Assembly: GCA_037132075.1 (NCBI GenBank)
Contig: JBAXPV010000004.1
Coordinates: 62,001 to 126,000, forward strand
DNA: 64,000 nt
Direction: 5' to 3'
Source of the DNA: JBAXPV01 sp037132075
GTDB taxonomy: Bacteria; Bacteroidota; Bacteroidia; Bacteroidales; CAIXZF01
Of this stretch, positions 9,373 to 17,558 are shown piece by piece (the first letter of the stretch is position 1; every line of letters starts with the position of its first letter). Below the pieces are notes generated by a model. The model saw nothing but the letters and a program-made list of their open reading frames with translations, ran no database searches and had not been told where the DNA came from. The position numbers and the translations under genes are program-made.

Positions 9373-9401
9373 TTTCAACGTTACCAAAAGTAACGTTGAA
9401 A
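9373..9401. repeat. 12-bp-stem hairpin
   Basis: TTTCAACGTTAC (9373-9384), a 5-nt loop CAAAA, then GTAACGTTGAAA (9390-9401), its exact reverse complement. There is no following T tract, so it is not an obvious terminator. It lies immediately outside the large 29-bp inverted repeat. Confidence 0.6.
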
Positions 9402-9402
9402 T

Positions 9403-9536
9403 CTATCGTCATCCTGAGCGGAGTCGAAGGACCGTTCTCAATCCGGAGTTACGATTATTTTTGTACTTATAATTATGATATTCATTTAGTTATCTTTACA
9501 ACAGTCCTCCTTCGACTCCGCTCAGGATGACGATAG
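9403..9536. repeat. Perfect 29-bp inverted repeat (dispersed-repeat family)
   Basis: The left arm at 9403-9431 begins CTATCGTCATCCTGAGCGG and ends GTCGAAGGA. The right arm at 9508-9536 is its exact reverse complement, separated by 76 bp. The core GTCATCCTGAGCGGAGTCGA is a phrase I recognise as a very widespread dispersed intergenic repeat in environmental bacterial genomes. It could be a non-autonomous mobile element or a folded RNA; no gene lies between the arms. Confidence 0.7.
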
Positions 9537-9821
9537 CGTAATACGTTCCCAAAGGAACATTTTACAATACAAATTTAATCATTGATTTTCTCAATAAATT
9601 TTCTTCAGTGTTATGAATAATAACTTTGGAACTCCAGTCATCCTAAGGGCTAATGTTCTTCGAACAAAACAATATGTATTGACGTCCGTTTTGTAATAAG
9701 TACACTAACAACTGTTTACTAAATTACTTCAATGGTAGCGAAGTCGAAGGATGGCTGCACTACAGTATTTAATGTTCGTTGCCTGTAAATATATTTCATG
9801 CAGAAATTAACGAAACATCAT

Positions 9822-11381
9822 TTATTGAATGAATAATTTTTTCACCACTGATTTTTGCCCATCACTAAGCTTAACAAGGTAAATTCCAGTGGAGGCGTTC
9901 AGGCTGATCGTCGTGGAAACCTGTTCCAGATCTTGCTCATAAATCTTTTCTCCAAGTATGTTGAAAATCTGCAATCTTCCTTTATGATAATCAGAACCCA
10001 ATTGCAGCACAAAATTATGATTCGTGGGGTTGGGGTAAATACTGAATGAATTGCTGGTTTTTATTTCAGGAATTCCAACTGTACTGCAAATTGTCGTAAC
10101 ATAAGCGCCACCGCCAATTCCGTAAAACGGGAAATCTACCATAGCAATGGAAGAAACCAAAGTGACCGGATTGCTTGTAAGTGTAGGCGGTACTGTTATT
10201 GTTGTGTGAAACTGTCCCTGGTGACAATGAGCAGTATTCCCGTTAGAATCTGTTTTAATCAGGTAAACATCTGAATTCCCGGCGCCAAAACTACTCGTTG
10301 ATCCTACAATAATATATCCGCCATCCCTGGCCAGGTTTACAGATTGAGCCCAATCAGCACCAGGTCCGCCGAATGAACGGGTCCATAAGGTGTCGCCGAG
10401 GGCAGTCAATTTAAGTAGGTAAACATCATCATCAGTTGGCGTGACATAGCAATATCCCGTCAGTATATAGCCACCATCGGCAGTTTTTTGGATACCCATC
10501 CCGAAATCATTATACAATCCCCCATATGTTTTTGACCATAACAAACTCCCGGCAGAATCAGTTTTAATCACATACACATCTGATGCACCGGATCCAAAAC
10601 TCCTTGTGCTTCCTGATATAATAAATCCACCATCGCTGGCTTGAAGCACAGCGTAACCCGACTCGGCATTTGCGACACCGCCATAGGATTTTGACCACAA
10701 AAGAGATCCACTACTATCGACCCTGATTAAAGATACATCGCCGAAAATCGTACCGTCGCCAAGCATGATATATCCTCCGTCACCTAATTGCTTTACACAA
10801 TAATTCGTACAATTTGTAATTCCACCGTAGGTTTTGCCCCAGGCATTTGTTCCATTGGGGTTAATTTTAATTAAACAAAAATGCTCCAGTGGCATGGTAT
10901 TGATATGGCCCCCTATAATATAACCACCATCATGAGTTTGCTGTACAGATAATGCTTCCGCGGGCCCTCCAGACTCTATCCCTTTCATCCACATTGAATT
11001 TCCATTGGAATCCGTCTTCATGATAAACATATTACGACTGGACCAACCAGTTAGGCTATCATACCATCCGCAAATAATGTATCCTTTGTCGCTGGTTTGT
11101 TGAAGACAGTATCCATATTCACTATTGATATCTCCAAAAGTACTGGTCCATAAAGTATCACCAACAGAATCCGTTTTAAGCAGGTAAATGTTATACTGAC
11201 CTTTGCTGAAACTCCTTGTAGCCCCTGTAAAAATATAGCCTCTATCAGCCGTTTGTTGAACAGAAGTCCCATAATCATCATTAGTCCCTCCAAATGCCTT
11301 TTGAAAGACTATTTGAGCGGAAGTAGTCATACTTAGGCAAAACGTCAGCAACAATGTGATGAAAAGATCCCGTGTTCTCAT
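9822..11381 (-). CDS. T9SS-exported seven-repeat beta-propeller protein
   Basis: 519-aa secreted protein. Signal peptide MRTRDLFITLLLTFCLSMTTSAQ is followed by seven repeats of about 47 aa with the pattern (V/L)QQTxDGGYIIxGxT, then YLLKTDSxGxxLWxKxYGG. The repeat heads are VQQTADRGYIF, LQQTSDKGYII, VQQTHDGGYII, VKQLGDGGYIM, LQASDGGFII, IQKTADGGYIL and VNLARDGGYII. Seven repeats fit one closed seven-bladed propeller. The C-terminus (SIYPNPTNHNFVLQL, FNILGEKIYEQDL, STGIYLVKLSDG) is a type A T9SS sorting domain. Such proteins are usually surface-exposed and of unknown function. It stands alone, with its nearest minus-strand upstream gene ending 56 bp away. Confidence 0.82.
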   Translation of the reverse strand: MRTRDLFITLLLTFCLSMTTSAQIVFQKAFGGTNDDYGTSVQQTADRGYIFTGATRSFSKGQYNIYLLKTDSVGDTLWTSTFGDINSEYGYCLQQTSDKGYIICGWYDSLTGWSSRNMFIMKTDSNGNSMWMKGIESGGPAEALSVQQTHDGGYIIGGHINTMPLEHFCLIKINPNGTNAWGKTYGGITNCTNYCVKQLGDGGYIMLGDGTIFGDVSLIRVDSSGSLLWSKSYGGVANAESGYAVLQASDGGFIISGSTRSFGSGASDVYVIKTDSAGSLLWSKTYGGLYNDFGMGIQKTADGGYILTGYCYVTPTDDDVYLLKLTALGDTLWTRSFGGPGADWAQSVNLARDGGYIIVGSTSSFGAGNSDVYLIKTDSNGNTAHCHQGQFHTTITVPPTLTSNPVTLVSSIAMVDFPFYGIGGGAYVTTICSTVGIPEIKTSNSFSIYPNPTNHNFVLQLGSDYHKGRLQIFNILGEKIYEQDLEQVSTTISLNASTGIYLVKLSDGQKSVVKKLFIQ

Positions 11382-11436
11382 ATTCCATCAAAAAAATGAT
11401 TACAGTCGGCTAAAACCAAAAAATCAATGTTGAGAT

Positions 11437-12414
11437 TTATATCTCCACATTCACGCCAATCCCTGCCAGCAGCGCTTTGTCGTAAACCAGTTTCGCCGTG
11501 GCCACATCCTGTATCGCAAGTCCGTTGGATTTGAAAAGTGTGATTTGCTGGTTATCGCTTCGGCCTGCTTTCCTTCCGGTAAGGATTTCTCCGAGTTCTG
11601 CATAAAAATGATCTTCGGTGATGATTCCTTCTTTAACAGGGATTATAATATCCCCGGCTTCTTTAAAGCATGCTTCCCTGGAATCTCCTACAAACAAGGA
11701 CCTGGCAACGATGGTGCTGTCGAGTTCGCGCTGGTGTGGGGTATGACTGCCAATCCCGTTGATATGGGTCCCGGCCCTCACCAATTGCCCGTCGAACAAG
11801 GGGTCTGAAGACGAGGTCGCAGCACAAATGATATCTGCTTTTAACATTTCTTCGAGATTCGTTGCTTTCCTTATAGGGAAGCCCAGTTTGGCCTGCATTT
11901 CGGTCACGAAATTGTCAATGGCGACATCAGAAAGATCATAGACCATGGCATGACTGATATCCCTGGCAATACTCATGGCCCAGAGCTGCATTTTTGCCTG
12001 CACGCCGGCACCGAAGATGGCAACGACTTGTTGTTTGTCATTCCGGGCAAGATGTTGTGTGGCAACACCGCTGGCAGCTCCTGTCCTTACAGCCGTAAGA
12101 TATCCCCCATCCATAATACATTTCACATCTCCCGTTTCCGGATCCTGTAACAGTACTTTGCCTATGGTAGTCGGAAGATTATGCTTTGAAGGGTTGTTTT
12201 TATATACAGTTACTACCTTACAAGCCAGTGCTCCCATTTCTTTCAGGTAGGCAGGCATGTATAGTGATAATCCGTCAGGCGGTGTCAATGCTGTGCGTAA
12301 GGGTAGTACGGCTGTGCCATTGGCAAGTTCGGTAAAGGCTTGTTCGACGACTTTCATGCAATCGCCCATTTCAAGGACTGACATGACATCTTTCCTGCTT
12401 AAAATCAGTGTCAT
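11437..12414 (-). CDS. Ornithine cyclodeaminase / mu-crystallin family protein
   Basis: 325-aa NAD(P)-dependent cytosolic enzyme of the ornithine cyclodeaminase family. Members either deaminate ornithine to proline, act as alanine or lysine dehydrogenases, or reduce cyclic imines, so the substrate cannot be fixed from sequence. Seen here: the substrate-side CKVVTVYKNN (Lys66), YLTAVRTGAAS with the conserved Arg110, the dinucleotide-binding loop IFGAGVQAKMQ (133-143), AATSSSDPLFDG, HINGIGSH, and the C-terminal FKSNGLAIQDVATAKLVYDKA family signature. The length is typical. The gene begins 24 bp after the stop of the outer-membrane barrel gene on the same strand, so it may be the last gene of that transcript, though no functional tie is obvious. 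Confidence 0.85.
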   Translation of the reverse strand: MTLILSRKDVMSVLEMGDCMKVVEQAFTELANGTAVLPLRTALTPPDGLSLYMPAYLKEMGALACKVVTVYKNNPSKHNLPTTIGKVLLQDPETGDVKCIMDGGYLTAVRTGAASGVATQHLARNDKQQVVAIFGAGVQAKMQLWAMSIARDISHAMVYDLSDVAIDNFVTEMQAKLGFPIRKATNLEEMLKADIICAATSSSDPLFDGQLVRAGTHINGIGSHTPHQRELDSTIVARSLFVGDSREACFKEAGDIIIPVKEGIITEDHFYAELGEILTGRKAGRSDNQQITLFKSNGLAIQDVATAKLVYDKALLAGIGVNVEI

Positions 12415-12438
12415 AAGTAATTGGTTTAGGCTGTAAAT

Positions 12439-14127
12439 TTAGAAAGAAAAGCTCAGCCCGGCAAGCACATTGATGCCTTTGGAAGGATAATTATACCAAA
12501 GCGGATAATTTTTGTTCAGGATGTTGTTGACATTCAAAAATGCTCCGATCAGTCTGGAATATTTGTATTCAACACCCAGGTTCAGGTCGGGCCTGGCATC
12601 CAGGCTAATGGCCTTGCCTATTGTTTCTGTACCCACTGGCTTTGCTGGTGCATACATCTTTCCATAGTAAATGAATTCCACATTCAGCATGATCTTTTCC
12701 TGAATATTATACTTGATTGACAAGGTGTTGATCAATTCCGGGACATGCCAGGGTTTTTCCATGTTTGTGATAAAGTGGGCCCATTCCAATGCATCTCTGA
12801 TTTCGAGCTTCTTTTCAAAATGATACCCAACATCTGCCTTGACTTTAAGGAGGTCAGCCTTGTCATATACTGCAATAAATTTATTGGCATATACTACGCT
12901 GTAGTCGGTGATAAAAAAAGGCATGTCATCAATATGCGATTGATTCACTTCAAGCCTGAGATCAGCCTGTTCAAAAAATCGCGCCCTGATGCCACCATAA
13001 AAATGGTAGGTAACATTGGCAAAAGAGGATTTTACAATGTGTGAAACAAATGGATTCGCAGTGATCAGGTCATATTCAGAATACTCTTTCATGGTCCCGT
13101 CGATGCCGGCATAAAAGCTCAGGACTTCAGGGATCAGCATGCCTTTTACTTCGATCATAGGGTATAAATGCAGATCAGTGCTTGTGTCATGAACAATTTG
13201 TGTGTTCAGGCCAATATTAACGTTGAGCCCACCTAATTCTGCCGAGAACTGTGGTTTGATACCCAAAACCCAGGTGTTCTGGCTTTCAAGGGGATCTGTT
13301 TTACGTGTATGATAATCAAAACCACCTTCAATCTCCCATTTCTGGGTCGGACTAATACTAAGCCATTTTACGTTTTGCCCGATTTTATCTTCCAGGCTGA
13401 AGGAAGTCTCTTTCGTCTTAAATAGATCATTCAGATGATAGAATTTGAAATTCAAATCATTACTAACTTTGCTTGAATCTGTTTCGGCCGTTTTCCAGCC
13501 TACATTAGCGTTGAATAAAGCGTAACGTTGCTTTGTTTCGTCTTTAGTCGGTAAGGTGTGGAATTGGGCTTCTTTATAGCCATAATAATGAAATACCTGG
13601 CGATTAAACCCCAGGCTTGCATTCAGGGTCGATTTTTTATCCCAGTTTTTTCTGCCAAAAACTTTAATGTCATCGTTGCTAAAGCCTGGAAATCCGTAAT
13701 CTTTTATTTTTCCTGCCGATGAAAAGTGGTGCAAACTGAATCCGTAGTTCATGTCCTTGGATCGGGAGTTGTTGTGATAAAGCTCAAAAAGCGGACTGCT
13801 GTAATTCCCAAAACCAGCTTTCAGGTAATTATCGTAGAGTTTGCTGATCGGTTCCCCAGCCATTTTCGCCGGTTCAATGGCATCAGGTGCATAAGATGTG
13901 GGAATTATCGTCGACTTGATTCCATAAGTGAAATCAGGTTTTGGCATTGTCGTATCCTGCACCGTCGGGCTAAAGTTGATCTTGTTCGCATCGCTGATGC
14001 TCGGGATATAAGGAGCCACAACCGTTACTTCCTCGGTGTATTGCTTGCCCTGGGCAAAAAGGGAACTGCCACTTGAGATCAGGATCAGCAGGGTTATAAG
14101 GACTGGAATTGGCCTGTATTTCATCAT
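12439..14127 (-). CDS. Outer-membrane beta-barrel protein, TonB-dependent-receptor-like
   Basis: About 562-aa envelope protein starting MMKYRPIPVLITLLILISSG with signal cleavage near SLFAQ; ATGs at 14154 and 14187 are also in frame, the latter overlapping the upstream TPR gene. After a short conserved segment (TVVAPYIPSISDANKIN) the chain is a succession of amphipathic beta strands with aromatic girdle residues, such as YLKAGFGNYSSPLFELYHNN. It ends with EYKYSRLIGAFLNVNNILNK and a terminal LAGLSFSF, the closing strand pattern of TonB-dependent receptor barrels. No plug domain or TonB box is visible, so it may be a barrel-only relative and transport is unproven. It is directly downstream of the large TPR protein, suggesting that the two form an envelope pair. 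Confidence 0.72.
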   Translation of the reverse strand: MMKYRPIPVLITLLILISSGSSLFAQGKQYTEEVTVVAPYIPSISDANKINFSPTVQDTTMPKPDFTYGIKSTIIPTSYAPDAIEPAKMAGEPISKLYDNYLKAGFGNYSSPLFELYHNNSRSKDMNYGFSLHHFSSAGKIKDYGFPGFSNDDIKVFGRKNWDKKSTLNASLGFNRQVFHYYGYKEAQFHTLPTKDETKQRYALFNANVGWKTAETDSSKVSNDLNFKFYHLNDLFKTKETSFSLEDKIGQNVKWLSISPTQKWEIEGGFDYHTRKTDPLESQNTWVLGIKPQFSAELGGLNVNIGLNTQIVHDTSTDLHLYPMIEVKGMLIPEVLSFYAGIDGTMKEYSEYDLITANPFVSHIVKSSFANVTYHFYGGIRARFFEQADLRLEVNQSHIDDMPFFITDYSVVYANKFIAVYDKADLLKVKADVGYHFEKKLEIRDALEWAHFITNMEKPWHVPELINTLSIKYNIQEKIMLNVEFIYYGKMYAPAKPVGTETIGKAISLDARPDLNLGVEYKYSRLIGAFLNVNNILNKNYPLWYNYPSKGINVLAGLSFSF

Positions 14128-14167
14128 TTTCTTATTTTCTGTTAAAGCGTTCATGATATTGATAATG

Positions 14168-17100
14168 CTATTCAACCAGGCCTTCATTTTCCTTTTTCAG
14201 TGCCTCTTCTGCCTTTTTCGCGGCAGCATCTTTCTCTGCCTGGTTGATGGCAGTGAGTTTATCCTTTGCCAGGTCAACAAGTTCTTTTCCTTCATAATTA
14301 TCGATTACGCTTTGAAGCGTTTGTTTGGCCTGGAAGGCATTGTCCAGTTTCAGGTAGACATCAGCCAGTAGGATAAAGCTTTTTGCGAGCCAATAATCAT
14401 AGGAAGAAAATTCATTGGTGATGTCAAAGACAGCTTTCTCGGCCTCTTTATAACTTCCGCTTTCGTAGAGCATCGAAACTAAATTGTATTTTGCTTCAGC
14501 AGCTCTTTCGTTTTTCGCAATCTTATATGTCTTTTCAAAACCTTTCTTTGCCAGGTCTGCATTTCCCAATACCAGTGCGGCTTTGGCCTGTGTGAGCCAT
14601 GCCTCGGAGGCCAGTTCATCTGAGATCTTTTCACTGGCTAAAAGTGCATTCGTAGCCTCGACGGTTTCCGTGTATTTCTTCAATTCATAATCACAGCGCA
14701 TGATATGAATCATTGCCGTAAATACATTATTTGGGTTTTCTGCATTTGTTTTTAAACTGCTGAAATTCTCCAGCGCTTTTTCATAGTCTTTCTTGCTGAA
14801 GAAAATTATGCCGGCATTAAGCAGCGCCGTCTCCGTGAACTTAGATTTTGGGGCATTGATGACCTGTGTGTACAATACCACAGCTTCATTGCTGTTGTTT
14901 CCTTTATACAGACATTCTGCAAGGTAGAACTGTGCCTGGGTTCTGAAGAATCCCTGGGGAAATTTGTCGAGATAATCGCGGAATCCCTGGGATGAACTGT
15001 TACAATCCCCACCCATATAACGGTTTTCAGCCGCAAGATAGGTGATGGAGTCCTGTTCTGCATTCGTAACATTCGCAAATGGGATATTCTTGGCGTACAC
15101 AAAGAAATCATCCACTTTATTCATATCAACATAGATGTTACGAATACTGACCAAAGCTTCTTTTGACTCCGGGGTCGATGGGAATTCTGTGACGACTTTC
15201 TTGAAAGTCTTTAGGGCATTCTCGTTGTCATCTTTGTTATAATAAACCAGTCCTGAGCGTAACAGGGCATTTTTAACGAAATGGCTGCTGGGGTATTTCT
15301 CTGCCAGCATGTTAAATGTCTGTAAGGCCGCTGCTTCGTCATTCTTTAAGAGATAGGAAAGCCCGAGTTCGTATCGCGCTTCAGCCTGCATGGTAGACTT
15401 TGGGAAAGTCGCAATAAATTTCTCCATGGTGGCCGCTTTTTCTCCAACCCGCGCACCAGCACCGTATGCCAGGGCTTTTTGGTACATCGCATATTCAACA
15501 TCGCCTTTGTTTAATTTAATCACATCATCATAAGCACTAGCGGCTTCATCAAAGCGACGAAGTGCAAAGAAACAATCACCCATTCGGGCACAATTGTCTG
15601 CCAATACTTTGGAATCTACCTTGTTTTTGCTGTTGGCAACTTTTCTGAATTCCGTGAGGCCTTTGTCGTAATCCTTCTTTTTAAAAGCACAATAACCCAG
15701 GTTGTAATTTGCCAGAATATAATATTCAAGTCCATACGCACCAGGCGTTAGCTGGTATTGATGATAATATTCTGCAGCCTCATTGAAATTGCCGAGTCTG
15801 AATTGGGCTTCTCCGCACCAATAAATACCGGAAGCAGATAATGTCCGGTCATAGCTCGCTTTTGAAGCTTCTTCAAAGAGTTTTGTTGCCTGGGAGAAAT
15901 TCCCTGAATTGAATTCATCGACGCCCATAAAATAATTCAGGCGCTGCCTGATTTCCATGAGCCTGTCATTTTTGATTTTTATTTCATCGATGATCTTTAT
16001 GGCATCCCCATAGTTTTTAGTTGAAACCAATAAATTCACCAGGTATGTCTTGGCTTCATCAGCCCTTTTACTTTGGGGGAAGGCAAGCAGGTATTGTTTT
16101 AGTGCTTTAACCGCTTCGTTATATGGGTTATAGCCAAGTTCATAGCTTAGTTTTGCATAATTGAAGAGCGCATCTTCACGGATTACAGGGTCAGGACCTG
16201 TCTTGTATGCTGAGAGGAAAGAATTTAACGCAAATTTCTTTTGCCCGGTTTTTAGATAGGAATCTCCCAGGTGATAAAAGGCATTCTGGCTCAACGTATC
16301 ATTAGTGCCTGTCGCTTTATTCAGGTATCCAATGGATTTCTCATATTGTTTTGTTTTATAATAGGCATAACCAAGTTCGTAAGAATCCCCGGCAGTGGCG
16401 CTATGGCTGCTTTTTTCAGTGTAAGTAAGGAGGTAGGGGATCGCGTCCTCATATTTGCCGGCTTTGTAATAGGACTCACCTGCCATCTTTGAGATTTCCG
16501 GTATCCTTTTCGCATTGGTGGCTGCCAGTAGGGCCGGTGCATCTTTCATTACAGCTTCATAGTTCTCAAGCATGTATTGAATTTGAATGATATAATAAGG
16601 AACGATGGGTTTAAAGGTGGCATCATCCCGTAAAGAATTAAAGCCACGCAGCGCTTTCTGATATTCCTTTTTGAGATAAGCAATATGGGCCAGGTAATAA
16701 GTTGCCGGCGCCTCATATAGTGATCCTGCGGCTTTTGACGCTTCAAGGTAAGTTGCTGCTTTGTCATTTTTATTGACACGCAGGTAAGAATATCCCAATT
16801 TAAAGTTGAATTCATCTTTTTCTTTCTTATCCAGGGAGCCTTTGTCTACTTTTAAAAAACACTGAATGGCTTTGCTAAAGCTACCTTTACGATACTGAAT
16901 CTTTGCCAGTGCATAAGAAGCTTCCGGCTCAAGACTAGTCACAGGATGTTCTTCAAGGAACTCTGTCAGCTCAGGCTCGGTGTTATAATTGAAGAGCTCC
17001 ACACCACAAATGGCTGCATAATACGCTGCTTTTTCTTTCAATAATGAGTTTTTGTCAGTGATCTGATCGCTGATTTCCAGGAACTTCTGCCGGGCACAGG

Positions 17101-17245
17101 CATATTTCTGTGCATTAAAGAGCTCGACGGCAGTGCGGTATTCCGCTTCCGGATCCTGGTAGATAAGAGTTTGTTGCGAAAAAGCAGGTATAGATAGTAT
17201 CCACAACAGCAAAACGGCAACTATGGGCATCCCAAGTCGTTTCAT
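14168..17245 (-). CDS. Large periplasmic tetratricopeptide-repeat protein
   Basis: 1025-aa exported protein with signal peptide MKRLGMPIVAVLLLWILSIP and cleavage near AFSQ. Almost the whole mature chain is tetratricopeptide repeats of about 34-37 aa; clear helices include YELGYAYYKTKQYEKSIGYL, YHLGDSYLKTGQKKFALNSF, YNLGYCAFKKKDYDKGLTEF and YELGLSYLLKNDEAAALQTF. It ends in a charged, Lys/Glu/Ala-rich helix (AEKDAAAKKAEEALKK). TPR solenoids bind other proteins; here the partner may be the outer-membrane barrel encoded next on the same strand. The stop lies 41 bp before the preferred start of that gene. No enzymatic domain is present. Confidence 0.85.
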   Translation of the reverse strand: MKRLGMPIVAVLLLWILSIPAFSQQTLIYQDPEAEYRTAVELFNAQKYACARQKFLEISDQITDKNSLLKEKAAYYAAICGVELFNYNTEPELTEFLEEHPVTSLEPEASYALAKIQYRKGSFSKAIQCFLKVDKGSLDKKEKDEFNFKLGYSYLRVNKNDKAATYLEASKAAGSLYEAPATYYLAHIAYLKKEYQKALRGFNSLRDDATFKPIVPYYIIQIQYMLENYEAVMKDAPALLAATNAKRIPEISKMAGESYYKAGKYEDAIPYLLTYTEKSSHSATAGDSYELGYAYYKTKQYEKSIGYLNKATGTNDTLSQNAFYHLGDSYLKTGQKKFALNSFLSAYKTGPDPVIREDALFNYAKLSYELGYNPYNEAVKALKQYLLAFPQSKRADEAKTYLVNLLVSTKNYGDAIKIIDEIKIKNDRLMEIRQRLNYFMGVDEFNSGNFSQATKLFEEASKASYDRTLSASGIYWCGEAQFRLGNFNEAAEYYHQYQLTPGAYGLEYYILANYNLGYCAFKKKDYDKGLTEFRKVANSKNKVDSKVLADNCARMGDCFFALRRFDEAASAYDDVIKLNKGDVEYAMYQKALAYGAGARVGEKAATMEKFIATFPKSTMQAEARYELGLSYLLKNDEAAALQTFNMLAEKYPSSHFVKNALLRSGLVYYNKDDNENALKTFKKVVTEFPSTPESKEALVSIRNIYVDMNKVDDFFVYAKNIPFANVTNAEQDSITYLAAENRYMGGDCNSSSQGFRDYLDKFPQGFFRTQAQFYLAECLYKGNNSNEAVVLYTQVINAPKSKFTETALLNAGIIFFSKKDYEKALENFSSLKTNAENPNNVFTAMIHIMRCDYELKKYTETVEATNALLASEKISDELASEAWLTQAKAALVLGNADLAKKGFEKTYKIAKNERAAEAKYNLVSMLYESGSYKEAEKAVFDITNEFSSYDYWLAKSFILLADVYLKLDNAFQAKQTLQSVIDNYEGKELVDLAKDKLTAINQAEKDAAAKKAEEALKKENEGLVE

Positions 17246-17558
17246 ATTGATAATGATGAATTTAGAAATAAAAGTAACAAGATTCGTAAGCGTGAAAGAT
17301 AGGGTCAGGGCTTATTTATCAACAGAGGGTTGTTTGCAAAGAAACGGCAGTAAAGCCATTTTATTATGACTCAATCTGCCGATATGATGGTTATCCTACC
17401 TGGTGGAAAAGGGCTCCAGCATTTTTTTCACCACAAGGATCACCAAGAAATGGCACAAAGGGCACAAGGTCGGATTGTGATCTTTGTGTATTTCCCTTGT
17501 GGCCTTTGTGTTGAAGAAAATGTTTATCTTAGTGTTTTCTATAAATCTGATGCTACTC
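17246..17558. repeat. Intergenic region with an inverted CACAAAGG-type repeat
   Basis: 313 bp between divergent genes. GGCACAAAGGGCACAAGG (about 17453-17470) is mirrored by CCCTTGTGGCCTTTGTG (about 17495-17511), an imperfect inverted pair around a loop of about 25 nt. It belongs to the same style of dispersed repeat seen at 3.7 and 30.0 kb. The open frame that enters the next gene across this repeat is fortuitous. Confidence 0.6.

Larger units (their letters stand above)
8952..9821. other. Long gene-free region with several inverted repeats
   Basis: About 870 bp upstream of gyrB and downstream of the minus-strand propeller gene. It has no credible coding frame. It contains a GTTCCTTAGGAAC palindrome (about 9185), a 12-bp hairpin (9373-9401), the perfect 29-bp inverted repeat at 9403-9536, a second GTTCCCAAAGGAAC palindrome near 9545, and a decayed version of the same repeat (CATCCTAAGG near 9639, GAAGTCGAAGGATGG near 9739). 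No DnaA-box cluster was seen. Confidence 0.6.

Noticed and set aside
8890..9821. Replication origin next to gyrB
   Set aside because: No cluster of DnaA boxes, no dnaA or dnaN nearby; the region is explained by dispersed inverted repeats.
17484..17558. N-terminal extension of the propeller protein from the ATG at 17484
   Set aside because: The extension reads through the CACAAAGG-type repeat; the signal peptide begins at the ATG at 17559.
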